Positions 22,403 to 36,100 of a stretch of 64,000 bases of DNA are shown in pieces. The notes below the pieces were generated by a model that made no database searches, had not been told where the DNA came from, and saw only the letters and a list, made by a program, of their open reading frames with translations. The stretch spans positions 1-64,000 of the forward strand of contig CAWZYM010000314.1 in assembly GCA_963966185.1 (NCBI GenBank). The letters run 5' to 3'. Position 1 is the first letter of the stretch. Each line of letters opens with the position of its first letter. This DNA is from Rhabditoides inermis (taxonomy: Eukaryota > Nematoda > Chromadorea > Rhabditida > Rhabditidae). A program made the translations under genes and the position numbers.

Positions 22403-22525
22403 TGCATTCCAATTCAGGAAGACGTCCCGATCATCGCTGTCGTCTTTCCCTGCTCCATTCTATTCGTGATAGACGGGATACTCATTCCCATATTGTGTCT
22501 GTGCTATCAACCGATCGCCGCAACG
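22403..22525 (+). pseudogene. Gene D-like membrane exon, start codon lost
   Basis: GAAGACGTCCCGATCATCGC and the following 90 bp match exon 1 of gene D, behind the same TTGCAG. The ATG is ATT (22412), the membrane segment is interrupted by Asp-Gly, and the end is shifted by one base at the donor GTCAGT. No PPxY exon follows. Confidence 0.6.
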
Positions 22526-23320
22526 GTCAGTCATCGTGCAACGGTGCAGTCTGATTCCACTGGCAAGCCCTGGACATGAAGACGTGTAGAATCACTCACT
22601 CCCCCAGTCAGTAGACGTGCACCTCACCCCACTGTTTCAGCCGTGCGCCCGACTCTCCTTCCATATACCTCCCATACTTTCCGTCACTTCCCATGCACGC
22701 TGAGCGTCGTAGCCTCGTAGCTCAATAATTCTCCATACCGGTTGTTGCGGATTTTTACTACTTTTTGTTTCTTGCTCTGTGAGCACATTTGGTTTACTTA
22801 ATGAAAATTCTTGTTATTGTTATTTTTGTTTTGACTTATTTGCAACTGATAAAGGAGATATGAGTTCACGTAGCATTAATGCTTTTGCCGCATGGGAACA
22901 CGGGGAAGCATGATTGTTGTGCTATTCACAAAGCATGTCTGAGATTACTTTACAAAGTGTTTTGACTATCTTCAGTCTTCAACTATCACATGTAAGATGA
23001 CTCACTTTGTCCAGACCACTCTCACCGTTCTCCCTCTTTTTTCTACCAGTGCACTCCTTGTTATGCTGACATTTCCTCGCGATCACATGTTCTCGCTTTT
23101 GGGGGATGATGCAACTCAGACAAAGGGATGGCAACTGCCCTGAGGGCATAGTGAACGGTGATCCTACTTCTCTAATCCTCCACTCTTTCACTGCTCTCTC
23201 GCCACGTGTTTCTCTGCCTCTCCCGATCACACACACTCTCGCTCACCGTTCGCTAGCACAACGACACACGCTTGATTTCTCCATATCCCGCCCCGGTCAC
23301 TTTCACTTTCACTTTCGAAA

Positions 23321-23551
23321 ATGCTGTCGGACGTTCCTATCCTCTCCGTGCTTGCGCCCTATCTCCTTCTACTCACAGTTACTGGAGTACTTCTCTTTGT
23401 CACTATTCTCGCTGGCTACTACTGTCAGACGATGTGCGGGAGGGGTGAGTCATACATCTCTTTCTCGACCGTGACCCGACCTCTTTCAGACGAGGCATCT
23501 CTGGAGTCGTCGAGGCATCTGGTAGACGAACACGATGTCTGCAATGTATAG
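23321..23551 (+). CDS. Small single-pass membrane protein, gene F
   Basis: Two exons, 23321-23444 and 23490-23551, encode 61 residues. MLSDVPILSVLAP leads into a transmembrane segment (about residues 10-33), then YYCQTMCGR. Exon 1 is 124 nt and ends in phase 1 at GTGAGT, exactly as in B and G'. The 45-bp intron ends CTCTTTCAG. Exon 2 gives DEASLESSRHLVDEHDVCNV, an acidic tail without PPxY. Upstream sequence (23100-23320) is duplicated at 9780. The start resembles gene D (DVPI) and exon 1 resembles gene G (a YYC/HYC turn after the membrane segment), so all types may share one origin. Role unknown. Confidence 0.65.
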   Translation: MLSDVPILSVLAPYLLLLTVTGVLLFVTILAGYYCQTMCGRGESYISFSTVTRPLSDEASLESSRHLVDEHDVCNV

Positions 23552-23997
23552 TTCGTGTACATGAAGTTATGTAGATCTGTGTTGTTACGTTTATGAGTCA
23601 TGTTTTGAAGAGCGTAGCGTAGTTAGTGTACAATACAATGTTACCTCAGTTTGTTATGTTATGTTCAAAGACAATTCAGTAGTGTGTCATTGTACTGTTT
23701 GATTGATTGTATGATCAACGAAAATTGATTGTTGTTGTTTATTAAAATAATTTTTGAAAAATAATTGTCTTCGTTTATTTTGCAACGACTCCTATTGCCG
23801 TTCATCTTGCAATGAATTCCAACAATCAGCTGTTTTCATACATTTTTATATTTTTTGTTGTGTTTTGTACTTTGTTCTTGTTATATGTTTATATGTTTTT
23901 TGTTATATGTTTTTTTTTATGTTTAAACAATTGAAAACGATCAAAACAAGTTGTCCATGACATCATATATCGCTGTCAAACCCTGGTTGCTGGCACG

Positions 23998-24097
23998 GCG
24001 ATTTCGTGATTTCGTTTTTTTTCTTCGTAAATGCATGATTTCGTTTGTTTTTTTCGTAAATGCATGATTTCGTTTGTTTTTTTCGTAAATGCATTTT
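23998..24097. repeat. Short tandem repeat, about 31-bp unit
   Basis: Three units of GATTTCGTTTGTTTTTTTCG plus TAAATGCAT, just upstream of the DPH2 start. Confidence 0.85.
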
Positions 24098-24152
24098 GGC
24101 GATTCTTTTTGAATCGTATATAAACAAAAACCTGTATGTCATTTCTACAGAC

Positions 24153-27100
24153 ATGTCCGGCGAGGAGTCGCACGTGGCCTCGTCCGTGTCGGTCGACCAG
24201 TTCTATACCAAAGAGGCCGCGCCGGAGGACCGAGCCGAGCAGGTGGGTCGTTACAGATACTAGATTGACATCCCGAATCAACCTCATCTGTCCTACGATC
24301 ACGTACACTACATCACTGAATGCTTCTATGCACATGAACATACCGAAAAGCGGTACAAAACCGTAAAAAAACATGTTGCCCTCTTGCAGGTAGCTGCTCT
24401 TCTGGAGGAGTGTGGGAACGACGGCAGCGTGGCTGGCGTCCAGTACGCAAGCGCACACCTAAAGGCGAGCGAGTTCGGTTGATGGTTACATGGATTCATG
24501 TCTGGGGCCAAGTCGCACGTGACGTTATCGGTGTCCTGACCACCAGTTTTTTTATACCTTTGGTGTGGTTGTATTTCTGTGTCAGAATCAGAATATTTAT
24601 CTCGAATCAAGTAGCACACGATATCGATTTCGTAATTTACGGTTTAATACGGTAAAATACAGTAGTACAATGCCTACTGCGAGTTCCAACAACACGGGTT
24701 CCGGTGGTCCCGTGGATGCGTACGCGTTGTTGGTTATGCTTGTAATCTCTTGCTTGCGGCTTCTGGGGAAGTTTCGATCTCGGCGGCGGAAGATCCGGGC
24801 TTCAACGATCGATCGCGAAGAGACGTCTCCGAGAGTTTCATCGTCTTCGAGGATTCCTCTCCAGTCTCAATGCCGTAGATGTAGAAAGTAGCAAAAGCGT
24901 AGCATAAACATATTTCTGTGTATGTAGTGTTTACTTCGTGTTTGGTTCGATGAGTGGGCGTTTAGCTCAAATTCACCTCGCCCGCCCTCTGTCACTGTCT
25001 CTTACCGTAATATCTTCCGTATACCGTATACCCCGTCTCTTGCAGGACCTGTCGTCGGCGGACCGCGCTCGCTTCTTCGAGGTGGATGCCGTGATCGACT
25101 GGATCAGGAAGGGCGGCTACCAGAGGGTACGTATTTTAGTGTTAATCCTTCACACTTATCTTTCCATTCGTGTTAGTCGCGGGAATCGCAATCTCATTGT
25201 CTCTAACTGCTCCATTTCTTTTTTATATTTCCGTGAAGCATACATTTTACAGTTACTTTTTCTTGTTATGCATGTTCATTCTCGATGAACCATGCCGTAA
25301 CCATACAGTAACCATACAGTAACCATACCGTAACCATACCGTAACCTCCTTCCAGGTGGCGCTGCAGTTCCCCGACTCTCTGCTCAGTAACTCGCTCATC
25401 GTCGCAGCCGCCATCGAGAAGCAGCTCAGAGAGGTGAGTATCGATTGATTTATCGATTGATCACCTGTCTCGTCTCAGGTGAAGATGTTCGTTCTGGCCG
25501 ACACTACGTACAGGAGGTGAGTGTTTCAATCAAATCAATCATATGTTTTCTGAATCGCAAATGTGATTATGACACCGTGAGTTGTTAAATACACTAATGG
25601 TGCATTGTTCGATATTGACTATTGATTTCTAATCTCTCTCTTCAGTTGTTGTGTGGACGACGTGGCTGCGGCGCACGCGAGCTGCGACGCGCTGGTGCAC
25701 TTCGGAGACGCCTGCCTCTCCAGCCCCACCAACAACACCCCAGTCAAGTCAGTCAGCACCAGTACCACTCATTCACATCACATGGTCTTTGGTCTTTGAC
25801 AGGAAACGTATTTGTTGTATGACACCTTGTTGATTTTTGTCACTAGTGAGAAAACGGTTTCTCCTCTATTCAGGTTCGTGTTCGGTCGTCTGCCTGTGTC
25901 GCCGGCCGCTCTCTCCGCGGGCCTCGCCCCTCTCGCAGCCACTGTCGAAGCAGACAACGCACTCATACTTCTCGCCGATGCCGCCTATGCCCACTCGAGT
26001 GGTGGGTTTGGGAGACATACATTCTTGTTTCACTACTTTATTGCTGTTTGCATTAATATTTGGTTGTCCTTTCTTTATCTCGTCTCGAATTGTTTTGTCG
26101 GAAGTATGTTTATAAATAAGAAATACCAAAGTATTGATGTAGCTTTGTCTTTGTACACATCAAACAATTTGTTGCAGGTTCTCTGCAGTCGACGATCGAG
26201 TCGGCGCTCGGTCGGCCTGTCGAGTCTTGTGTGGTGGAAGGAGAGGAGGCGAGGGGGGAAGAGGGGGAGGAGAGGGAAGAGGGTCACAGCCTCGGACGCA
26301 CACTGCCCGCGTGTCTACGCCAGGGAGACCAGGCCGGTCAGTGTGCACTCTTCCCATCTCTCTCTCTCTCTCTCCCTCTCTCTCCCTCTCTCTCCCTCTC
26401 CTTCTCTCTCTTTCTCCCTCTCTCTCGATGTTGAGTTTCGATTCAGTGACTGTGGTTTTCATCGGCGACGCCAACTCGCCGCTCCTCCCTCTCTGGCTCA
26501 TGACCCATCCCAGGTGCGGTTACGGTAGCTGGGAATACTGTAGCTGTATGCGCCCATTTCAGATGCCAGTACATTCTCCACCACGACCCGGCGACGGGCG
26601 CAACCACCACACAACAGTGAGTATACGGTAGTTTATTGGTTATTGCACGGTAATATTACTTGCTTTGTTTAAAATTGGAACTCGTCTCCAATCATACGGC
26701 GACGCGCTTCCTGCTGTAGCCGATGTGTGTCTGGGTGGTCTTGTCGACCTTGTCGGGCTGGGGCTCGGCAGCCGGAGCAGCCACCACATGGCCCGTGTTC
26801 TTGGCTGTCTTAGCAGCAGGCTTCTTCTGAGTCGTCGACGATCCCTGTGAACACACGATTCAATGCAGCTTAACCACACCCACCTCGCTAGCGCGCTCGG
26901 GACAGGGGCAGTATGCGGCGTCCTTGCCGGGCAGTCCGCTCTCGCCGGGCGCGCCCTTGGCTCCGTCCGCTCCCTTGGCTCCCGGCTTTCCGTCCGCGCC
27001 CGGTCGGCCCTCGCCTCCGCGCTGTCCGCTCGTTCCATTGCTGCCGCGCTCTCCGCGCTTGCCCTGCGCTCCGCGGCGACCCGGGCGACCGGGCTGGCCC

Positions 27101-30100
27101 GGCTTTCCGTGACCGCGCTTTCCGTTTCTTCCCGCTGTTCCCGAATGTCCCTTGGAGCCGGGCGCTCCGAGGCAACCGCGGTCTCCCTTTTCTCCGCGAG
27201 CACCGGGTTTGCCATTGCGTCCGGGACGGCCGACACGTCCGATGTTTCCGTCGTTGCCCTTGGGTCCCTGAGGTCCGGTGACTCCCTTGGGTCCAGGCTT
27301 TCCGGCGGGGCACTTGACGCACTCCTCTTGCTTCTGCGGTCCGTTGAACGACTCTCCTTTAGGACCAGGCTGTCCAGGCACTCCGTCGGGTCCGTCGTGT
27401 CCCTTGAGTCCACGAGGTCCGGCCGGTCCGGCGGGACAGTCGTTGCGAGGCTGCGATCCGCAGTTGCACACCGGGTTGGCCTTGTGTGTTCCGCCGGTGT
27501 GCAGCTTGCCAGCCTGGCGCAGAACTCGGATGAAGGGACGCTCAAAGTCGAGGGGAACAGATGTGGTCATGATGGACCACGCAGACGAAGACACGGTCTG
27601 CAATCAATATATCGGACCCGATGTCGATGCGATGACTTGATACCTTGAATTCCTGAATGTCCTTTGCAATGTCCTTCTCGAACGTCCACAGCTGATTGTA
27701 GACGTTGTATGTGGAGGCGATGGAATAGAGCAGCGCCAGCGAGGCGAGCGAGAGGACAATGTAAGGGACGAGGGTGGATAGGCCCATGCTGAAATGGCAA
27801 TTGAAATGAATTAATGTGAACGAAAGCGGATGTTGATCGGCGTGACGTCCGTCCGTCTATATAGTGGCAGTTTGGCACGCGTCCGGACCGGCGCGCGCTT
27901 CTTGCACCACCACTTCTTCTCCACGCCGCCCATCACTGATCACTTGGTCGGCTGTGGTTTTCATGCCGCGCGCCAACGCCTTGTCCGCAATGCCGGAATG
28001 CCGGATCACACGACATGCTTGTTTTCCGCCTAATTCCATGTAGGCGATTAGGTGTGGTGTAACACTGTGTTTCTGTGTAAGCCTAACCCGTTTTCGACCC
28101 GGAATATAAGTGGACAGTTCAACTTTGTTTGAAATGAGATTACGTTTATGATAAATGAATAGATATTCAGAATTGTACAGACATGAATGGAAGGGGTACG
28201 CTTAGTTGAAGACGCGACGGTGCTTGTAGGACTTGGCAGCGTTGGTGCGAGCGGGGCAGGGGCAGTAGGCGGCGTCGGCTCCGGGCTGTCCGGCCTCTCC
28301 AGCCGCTCCAGGCTCTCCGTCGGCTCCGGCCTCTCCGGGCTGTCCGTCCTGTCCGGGCTCTCCAGCGGGTCCCTCGTTTCCGTCGGCGCCGTTCTCTCCG
28401 TCGGCTCCGTTGTTTCCGGCAGGTCCCTCGGGTCCCTCGGGTCCCTGGGGTCCGGGCTCGCCCTGTCCCCTCTTTCCGTTCTTTCCGTCTTTTCCGGGGG
28501 CTCCGACCTCTCCGCAAGCTCCGTTCTCTCCAGCATCTCCCTGGGGTCCATCGGGTCCAGGCTCTCCGTCCTTTCCGGGGGCGCCGTCCTGTCCGTTCTC
28601 TCCGTCGGGTCCAGCAGGTCCAGCGGGTCCGTCGGGTCCAGCGGGTCCGGGCTCTCCAGCGGGGCACATGACGCAAGTCTGCTCGGCGTACGGGTTCTTA
28701 GCCTCGTTGATTCCGGGAGTTCCAGGGTTTCCGGGCTGTCCCTTCTCTCCGTTGGCTCCATCCTCTCCCTTTTGTCCGGGGGGTCCGGCGGGTCCAGCGG
28801 GGCAGTTGTTGGGCTGCTCTCCGCAGTTGCAGGCCTTGTTGGAGCGCTTGTTACGTCCGAAGAGGGTGTTGAAGTTGGCGCCACGGCTCTCGACAGGAGA
28901 CATGTTCTCGATCATCACCTTCCACGAATCGTCAGCCAGGTTCTGCAAGTATTCGATAAGTACATGTTCACTTATGAATTCCATACCTTGAACTCTCCCA
29001 GAGTGGCGGTCATCTCCTCGTTGAACTCGTTGATGTCGGAATAGATGTAGCCGACCGAACCGATCATCGCGACGATGGTGATGGTTCCGATCAAGGCGGC
29101 AGAGGCGAACAGAGTGTCGGTGAGCATGGCTGAAAGGAGATGAGGAGTGAGGACAAGTGGACAAGTGGAGAAAGGAAGCCAAGACAAGTTGATGCCAAAC
29201 TCTGGATCAGCATCGCTTATATAGTGGGGCTAGGGTGCTGTAATGTCGTAGTTGTCGGGGGCAATTGGTGTGAGACACGGAACATCCTGAAGAAGTGCAC
29301 AGGATACAGCTTCTTTAACGCGTACCACGGTCGCACTTTCGATCGCTACGATAGCGCACGCGCGGTTTTGCACACCGGTATTACCCTCTTTTTTTGCGGA
29401 ATTTACGCAACGGTTCAACGGTATCGTAATGGATATGGTTTTGGATTCAGAATGTAACACATCAAACATCTACTGGTTTGAAGAAAAAAATCCAATGTTC
29501 TGCATTTTAGCAACATATTTACTCGCAAGAACTTTTGGACTTACTTACATCGAACTTCATTCACAATATTCATAGCAAAGTTGATTTGACCTAACCGTTG
29601 AAAGATCTATATTGTTTTCTCTATACGATACCGGTTTTTTTTTTTGATTGATTGATTGATTGAATACGATATTTAAATAATGTGAGTGTGTGTTCGTTTT
29701 GTTCTCGTTACTCTGAAAACATTATGTTGTCCAATAGTTTTACAGTACTCTAAACTAAACTGTTGAACAATGAAAATTTCATCTCACGTTCACACTTCCT
29801 ATTCGTGAGACTGACACCACACCCAGCTAGCGTAGTGATAACGCTCTCGCTTGGCAAGAATATGTACGCGGGTTCAATGCCCGCCGCTTACGCAAATTTT
29901 CGTCAGTTTGAGAACCTTATCGTAAGGGCTCTGATCTTTCTCTAACCACCCGTATCTCTTGACAAGCGGGAAACTCGTTTGCGAACCAACTATAATTGCG
30001 AGGCCAGAGACAATACTCTATAACTAAAGCCTCTTAGTGTTAATGAAGCCCAAATACAATACACTCGCTGAAGACCTTGCTCTGGTTGTGTGGCGTTCTG

Positions 30101-33100
30101 ATTCCTTTGCCAGATTAAGTTGAGCATAGCATCTACTAGAATCTATGTGACGTCTTTTTTAAGTTTTTTTTCACGTTTATTGTCAGTCACCAAACATTAA
30201 AACAATAATATTTATCAAAAAATCGTTTCGCTGTACAGAAATCTGTGGGGAAATTCTGTCGCCGTTTAGATACGGCGGCGGTACTGCTGCTCGGGAGCGG
30301 GGGCCGAAATCTCGGCGGTGCGAGGAGGGCAGGGGCAGTAGGCGGCGTCGTTTCCGGGCAGTCCAGGGCCTCCAGCCGATCCCGGCTGTCCGTCGGCTCC
30401 GGCGGGTCCCTCGTTTCCATCGGCTCCAGCCTCTCCCTCGGGTCCCTGCTGTCCAGGAGCTCCATCCTCTCCAGGGGCTCCGTCGTTTCCAGCGGGTCCC
30501 TCGGGTCCGGCAGGTCCCTGGGGTCCGGGCTCTCCCTGTCCCCTCTGTCCGTTCTTTCCGTCCACACCGGGAACTCCAGGGTTTCCGGCGGCTCCAGTTT
30601 CTCCAGCGTCTCCCTGAGGTCCAGCGGGTCCGTCCTGTCCGTCCTGTCCGGGAAGTCCAGGAGCACCATCCTCTCCATCGGGTCCAGCAGGTCCCTCGGG
30701 TCCGTCGGGTCCAGCGGGTCCGGGCTCTCCAGCGGGGCACTTGATGCAGGCCTGCTCGGCGTACAGGTTCTTGGGCTCGTTGATTCCGGGGGTTCCGGGG
30801 TTTCCGGGCTGTCCCTTCTCTCCGTTGGCTCCATCCTCTCCCTTCTCTCCGGGGGGTCCGGCGGGTCCAGCAGGGCAGTTGTTGGGCTGCTCTCCGCAGT
30901 TGCAGGCACTGTTGGAGCGCTTGTGACGTCCGAAGATGATGTTGGGGTTCATGGAGCGAGAGGCGGCGGTGGTAGCGATCATGTCGGTCCAAGCATTGTT
31001 GGCGTAGTTCTAAATTTGGCAGGTGTTATACTTATCAGTTTAATGAAGGCAACTATGAACCTTACCTTGAACTCAGCCATGTCCTCCATGGAATCGGCAT
31101 AGAACGAGTTGATGTCGTTGAAGATGACACCAACGGCGATGAGAGCGCCGAAGATGATGATGCCGCTGCCGCCAGAGGCGAGTGTGATAAGAGTCTTGGA
31201 CATGCTGAGTTGAGCAAGCTGTCGACATTCCCGTGTCCATTGCTTATATACGAGCAGCGGATCTGCCGGCCATGTGAAAACCCGCTTTCTCATATGAGCG
31301 TAGTAAGAAAAAGTGCGCCCTGTGGCTGCGACTTTGATCGTTTCGGTTACGTCGGAACTCGTCGGTCGCACTTTCGATTGGATCACACCGATTTCACTGT
31401 TTTTCGATCACCGCTTACAAACTTTGCCATCGCTGCGTGGCGAAATCGAAATTGAGTAGCGGATGTTATCTTTGAAGATGTTATTTGATCCACGTCATCA
31501 CGTCCTTGATAATTTGAACTGAAGGATTTGGAGTACAGATAAACGTTTTATTGAATCTATTTTGTATAATTTATGTTATTTAATACACTGTTACATTTCA
31601 TTTTAAGTGAGCTCAACATTTCTTGTCGGAAACATTATGTTGTTCAATAGTTTCACAGTTCACCGTTTCACCAAAGTGTTGGTCGGCGAAAGTGTCATCT
31701 CACGTTCTTGTTCGCATAGCTGTGATCACACCTAGCTAGCGGATTGGTAACGTTTTCGGTTGGAATGAATATGTTCGCGAGTTTAAATCCTGCTGGCCAC
31801 GCAAAGTTGTGTCAATTTGAAAATCTTATTGAACGAGCTGTTTTTTTTCTAGCCTCCCTAATGTCTCGTGAAAAGCTTGAAACTCATTTGCGAGTTCTCT
31901 ATATGAGCACTCTATTACTTCGAAATCCAATTCTTTTTCATTTTTTCACTGTATCTAACCTCTCTTGTAAAATCTCGATTTCCATTCCTATTATATACAT
32001 ATATGCCAATTACAAGTCAGCGAAGTAGTAAGACACCCATGTAACAGAACACAATATGATAGAAGTTGCTTTATTTTGCTTTGTACAGACATCTGTGGGG
32101 ATGTTCTGTCGTTTAGACGCGACGGCCGTACTGCTGCTCGGGAGCGGGGGCCGAAATCTCGGCGGTGCGAGGAGGGCAGGGGCAGTAGGCGGCGTCGTTT
32201 CCGGGCAGTCCAGGGCCTCCAGCGGATCCCGGCTGTCCGTCGGCTCCGGCGGGTCCCTCGTTTCCATCGGCTCCAGCGGGTCCCTCGGGTCCGTCCTGTC
32301 CGTTGGCTCCGTCCTGTCCGGGGGCTCCAGGGTTTCCGGCGGGTCCCTGAGGTCCAGCGGGTCCGACGGGTCCAGGGGCTCCCTGTCCCTTCTGTCCGTT
32401 CTTTCCGGCCTCACCAGGAACTCCGGGGTTTCCGGCGGCTCCAGCCTCTCCAGCGTCTCCCTGAGGTCCAGCGGCTCCGGGCTGTCCGTCCTGTCCGGGG
32501 AGTCCAGGGGCACCGTTCTCGCCGTCGGGTCCAGCAGGTCCAGCGGGTCCGTCGGGTCCAGCGGGTCCGGGCTCTCCAGCGGGGCACTTGATGCAGGCCT
32601 GCTCGGCGTACAGGTTCTTGGGCTCGTTGATTCCGGGGGTTCCGGGGTTTCCGGGCTGTCCCTTCTCTCCGTTGGATCCATCCTCTCCCTTCTCTCCGGG
32701 GGGTCCGGCGGGTCCAGCAGGGCAGTTGTTGGGCTGCTCTCCGCAGTTGCAGGCACTGTTGGAGCGCTTGTTACGTCCGAAGATGATGTTGGGGTTCATG
32801 GAGCGAGAGGCGGCGGTGGTAGCGATCATGTCGGTCCACGCGTCGTTGGCGTACAGCTGAAAGCGGCGGAATGAAACGAGAACTCAAGAGTGGACAACGT
32901 CGAGCGTATACGAATGTGAAACACAAGTGCGTACCTTGAACTCAGCCATGTCCTCCATGGAGTTGGCGTAGAACGAGTTGATGTCGTTGAAGATGACACC
33001 GACGGCGATGAGAGCGCCGAAGATGATGATGCCGCTGCCGCCGGAGGCGAGCGAGATGAGGGTCTTAGACATGCTGAGTTGAGTCGAGCTGTCCATCCTA

Positions 33101-36100
33101 CCCACGCTCCCCTTTTATACCCACGCAACGCGCGCTGCCTAAAAACCCGCTTTCTTCCGGCTGGGTTTTTGCCGCGTCACTTGTGCCAAGTTTTTGGTTG
33201 CATAAGGGCGAGAGATAACGCGATCAGGAGATGCGCAGACAACGGTGAGAGATAGGATCAGTTACATGCCCTTGAGGGGTATAGCCGGCGGATAGAACAA
33301 CAAGGTTGTTGAGAGAAAGAGAGAGAGAGAAAGCGAAAGCCGATCGGCGAGTGAAAGGGCATCACGCATCAAGTGTAATTTTCGGCGATTCACTGAATTC
33401 GAAAAAGAAATTAGTTCGAGATAAACATCTGATTCTATCAATGTTTCTTTTGTTGACACGGTAATCGCAATTATCCGGGAATGGAATGTTTGTGCACGGA
33501 ACATGCGGATTTCCGAATTCCGATTTTCTGAGATTTGTTGATTGATTGCGAAAGACGACTTTTTCACACGTGTCGATCAAACAACACGGAAGACTGCTAC
33601 GGCAGACAGTGTAATGTGGAACGGTAGATATCACCTCGCTCACGTACAAAAAAGGTTTATCATGAATCAGCAATCAGCTGCAAGCTGCATAAAAAAATAT
33701 GTGGGAATGTCAGACCAGCCGCCGGTTGAGCTTACGCTTACGTAGGATAACAGAACGTTGCGTGTTTCCTTTTGTGCGATTTGCGGTCTTCTTGGCCCTG
33801 TGATATCCGGGTTTGCCCGGTGGCTTGTGAGGTGCCGCAGTGTGCATTGGACCAGGCGCATAGATGGGAGAGGGAGTAGCAGGTCCGTGAGCAGGGGGTC
33901 CTTTTCCGGGAGGAGGAACAGGGGCTGGCGCAGGGTACTCTTCATGAGGTGGAGGAGTGTTGTACTCGATGGTGTCGTCGGTGCGATGCGGACAGGGACA
34001 GTATTCCGCGTCTTTTCCGGGCTCTCCAGGCCCACCAGGCGATCCCCCTGCCCCCGGCTCTCCATCGCTGCCCGCATTACCGTCAGGTCCAGGTGGTCCG
34101 GGCGGACCTGCTTTACCAGGAGCGGCAGCGTAGCCTCGGCTGCCAGGCTGTCCGGCCGGTCCCGCAGGTCCGGGTGGTCCTCTTGGCCCGGGAGCCCCCT
34201 CGCCGCGTTGCCCGTTCTTTCCAGGTGGTCCTAAAGTGGACTATTCACTGCACATTCTCTCTAATGAGCATTACCTGTTGGTCCGGGCACTCCTCGGTTT
34301 CCCTGTCGTCCGGGGTCTCCAGGAGGACCAGGCTTACTCGCTGCGTACGGCTGCTTGCCTGGTTTTCCATCGTGACCCGGCTCACCATCCGGACCGGGCA
34401 TACCGGGCGGACCATCAGGTCCCGCTGGTCCCGCATCACCGGGTGGGCACGTGATGCAGTCTTGCATGCCAGGTATCGGGTAGAGTGTGTCGCCGTCCGT
34501 GCCTGGCTGTCCGTTCTCTCCGTCCTCTCCCGGTTCCCCAGGCGCGCCACTCTCTCCGGGCGGTCCGGCAGGGCCGGGCGGACATTTGCTCGGCTCCGGC
34601 TGCGGACCGCAGTTGCACTTTGGAGGAGGAGGGAGACCCGGGTACGAATCACGCTTGTCACGAGCGAAGAGTGAATTGAAGTTGGACGGTGGCTCGGCGT
34701 GAATGTCGCTGATCATTGTCGACCAAGCTTCACTCGCGTAGTGCTGATGATTACAAGGTTATGTTTTTGATAGAAGTGACACATACATTGAACTCTTTCA
34801 TATCGTCGAGACTGGCGGCGTAGAAGTCATTGATGTCGTTGACGAGTTGATACGCAGCGAGAAGAGCGGCTATGATAGCGAACGCTGACAAGCCGGATGC
34901 TGAGGAGATGAAGAGATTTGGAGGAGACATGTTCCTGCTGTTCGCATTTGCACATGTTCTTTTATACCCCTTCCTCGTTTCACTCGTTTGATTTGATTAT
35001 GCGTTGAGGTTGCATATTGCGAAGGTTAGCCATGCCTCTTTCCCATTTTGTGCCTTGGAATCTGTCGATTCCTCACCTTGGACAACCGCCCGCGTAGGCA
35101 GTTCGATTTTCGGCGGGGGCAGCGGATCGCGCGCTTCTTATGCGCACACTTGCATCACCGCACGCGTAATGGAAGTCTGCCTGGCTAGCTGGCTGCTGGC
35201 TTCGAACGGTTCCGCTCTTGAAACGGGATCGAGCGGATTGTCCGCCCGCGGGTAATGGAATAGCCAATCCGCGTAGCCACGCGCCTATTGTTGTGACCAG
35301 GGCGCGTGTAGCAAATGGGATACGAGGGACCAAACTGAATGCAATATGTTTATCGAATCGTATCATACAGACAAGACAAGTGTTGTGAAAATGTTTAGAT
35401 GCGTCCGCGGAAGATGGCCTTCCTCTTCTTGTAGGGCTCCTCGGGGGCGGGAGCGGCGGGGGCCACCTCCTGGGCTCCTCCCTGAACAGCCTCGGATCCG
35501 GTGCGGGGAGGGCAAGGGCAGTAGGCGGCATCGGTTCCGGGAGTTCCGGCCTCTCCGGCAACTCCGGGCTGTCCGTCGGCTCCGGCCTCTCCGTCCTTTC
35601 CATCAGCTCCAGCGGGTCCCTCGGTTCCGTCCTGTCCGGGGGCACCGTCCTGTCCGGGGGCGCCATCGTTTCCGGCGGGTCCAGCGGGTCCGGCGGGTCC
35701 AGCAGGTCCGGGGGCTCCAGCTCCCTTCTGTCCGTTCTGTCCATCGGCTCCCTTCTCTCCAGCGACTCCGGGGTTTCCAGCGGGTCCAGCCTCTCCCTGG
35801 GCTCCGGGAGCTCCGGGCTGTCCGTCCTGTCCGGGGGTTCCGTCCTGTCCGTTCTCTCCATCGGGTCCAGCCGGTCCAACAGGTCCGTCGGGTCCGGCGG
35901 GTCCAGGCTCTCCAGCGGGGCACTTGATGCACTCATTTCCGGCGTCGTTTCCTCCGAGAGCGGTTCCCTTGTTTCCGGGAAGTCCGGCGTCTCCAGGGGC
36001 TCCAGGGGCTCCATCCTCTCCCTTGGCTCCGGGAGGTCCAGGGGGTCCAGCGGGGCAGTTGTTACCCTCAGCGCTGCATCCGCAAGTGCCAGCAGACCTC

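Noticed and set aside
23998..24097. CRISPR-like array
   Set aside because: Only three short tandem units without spacers, in a eukaryotic genome.
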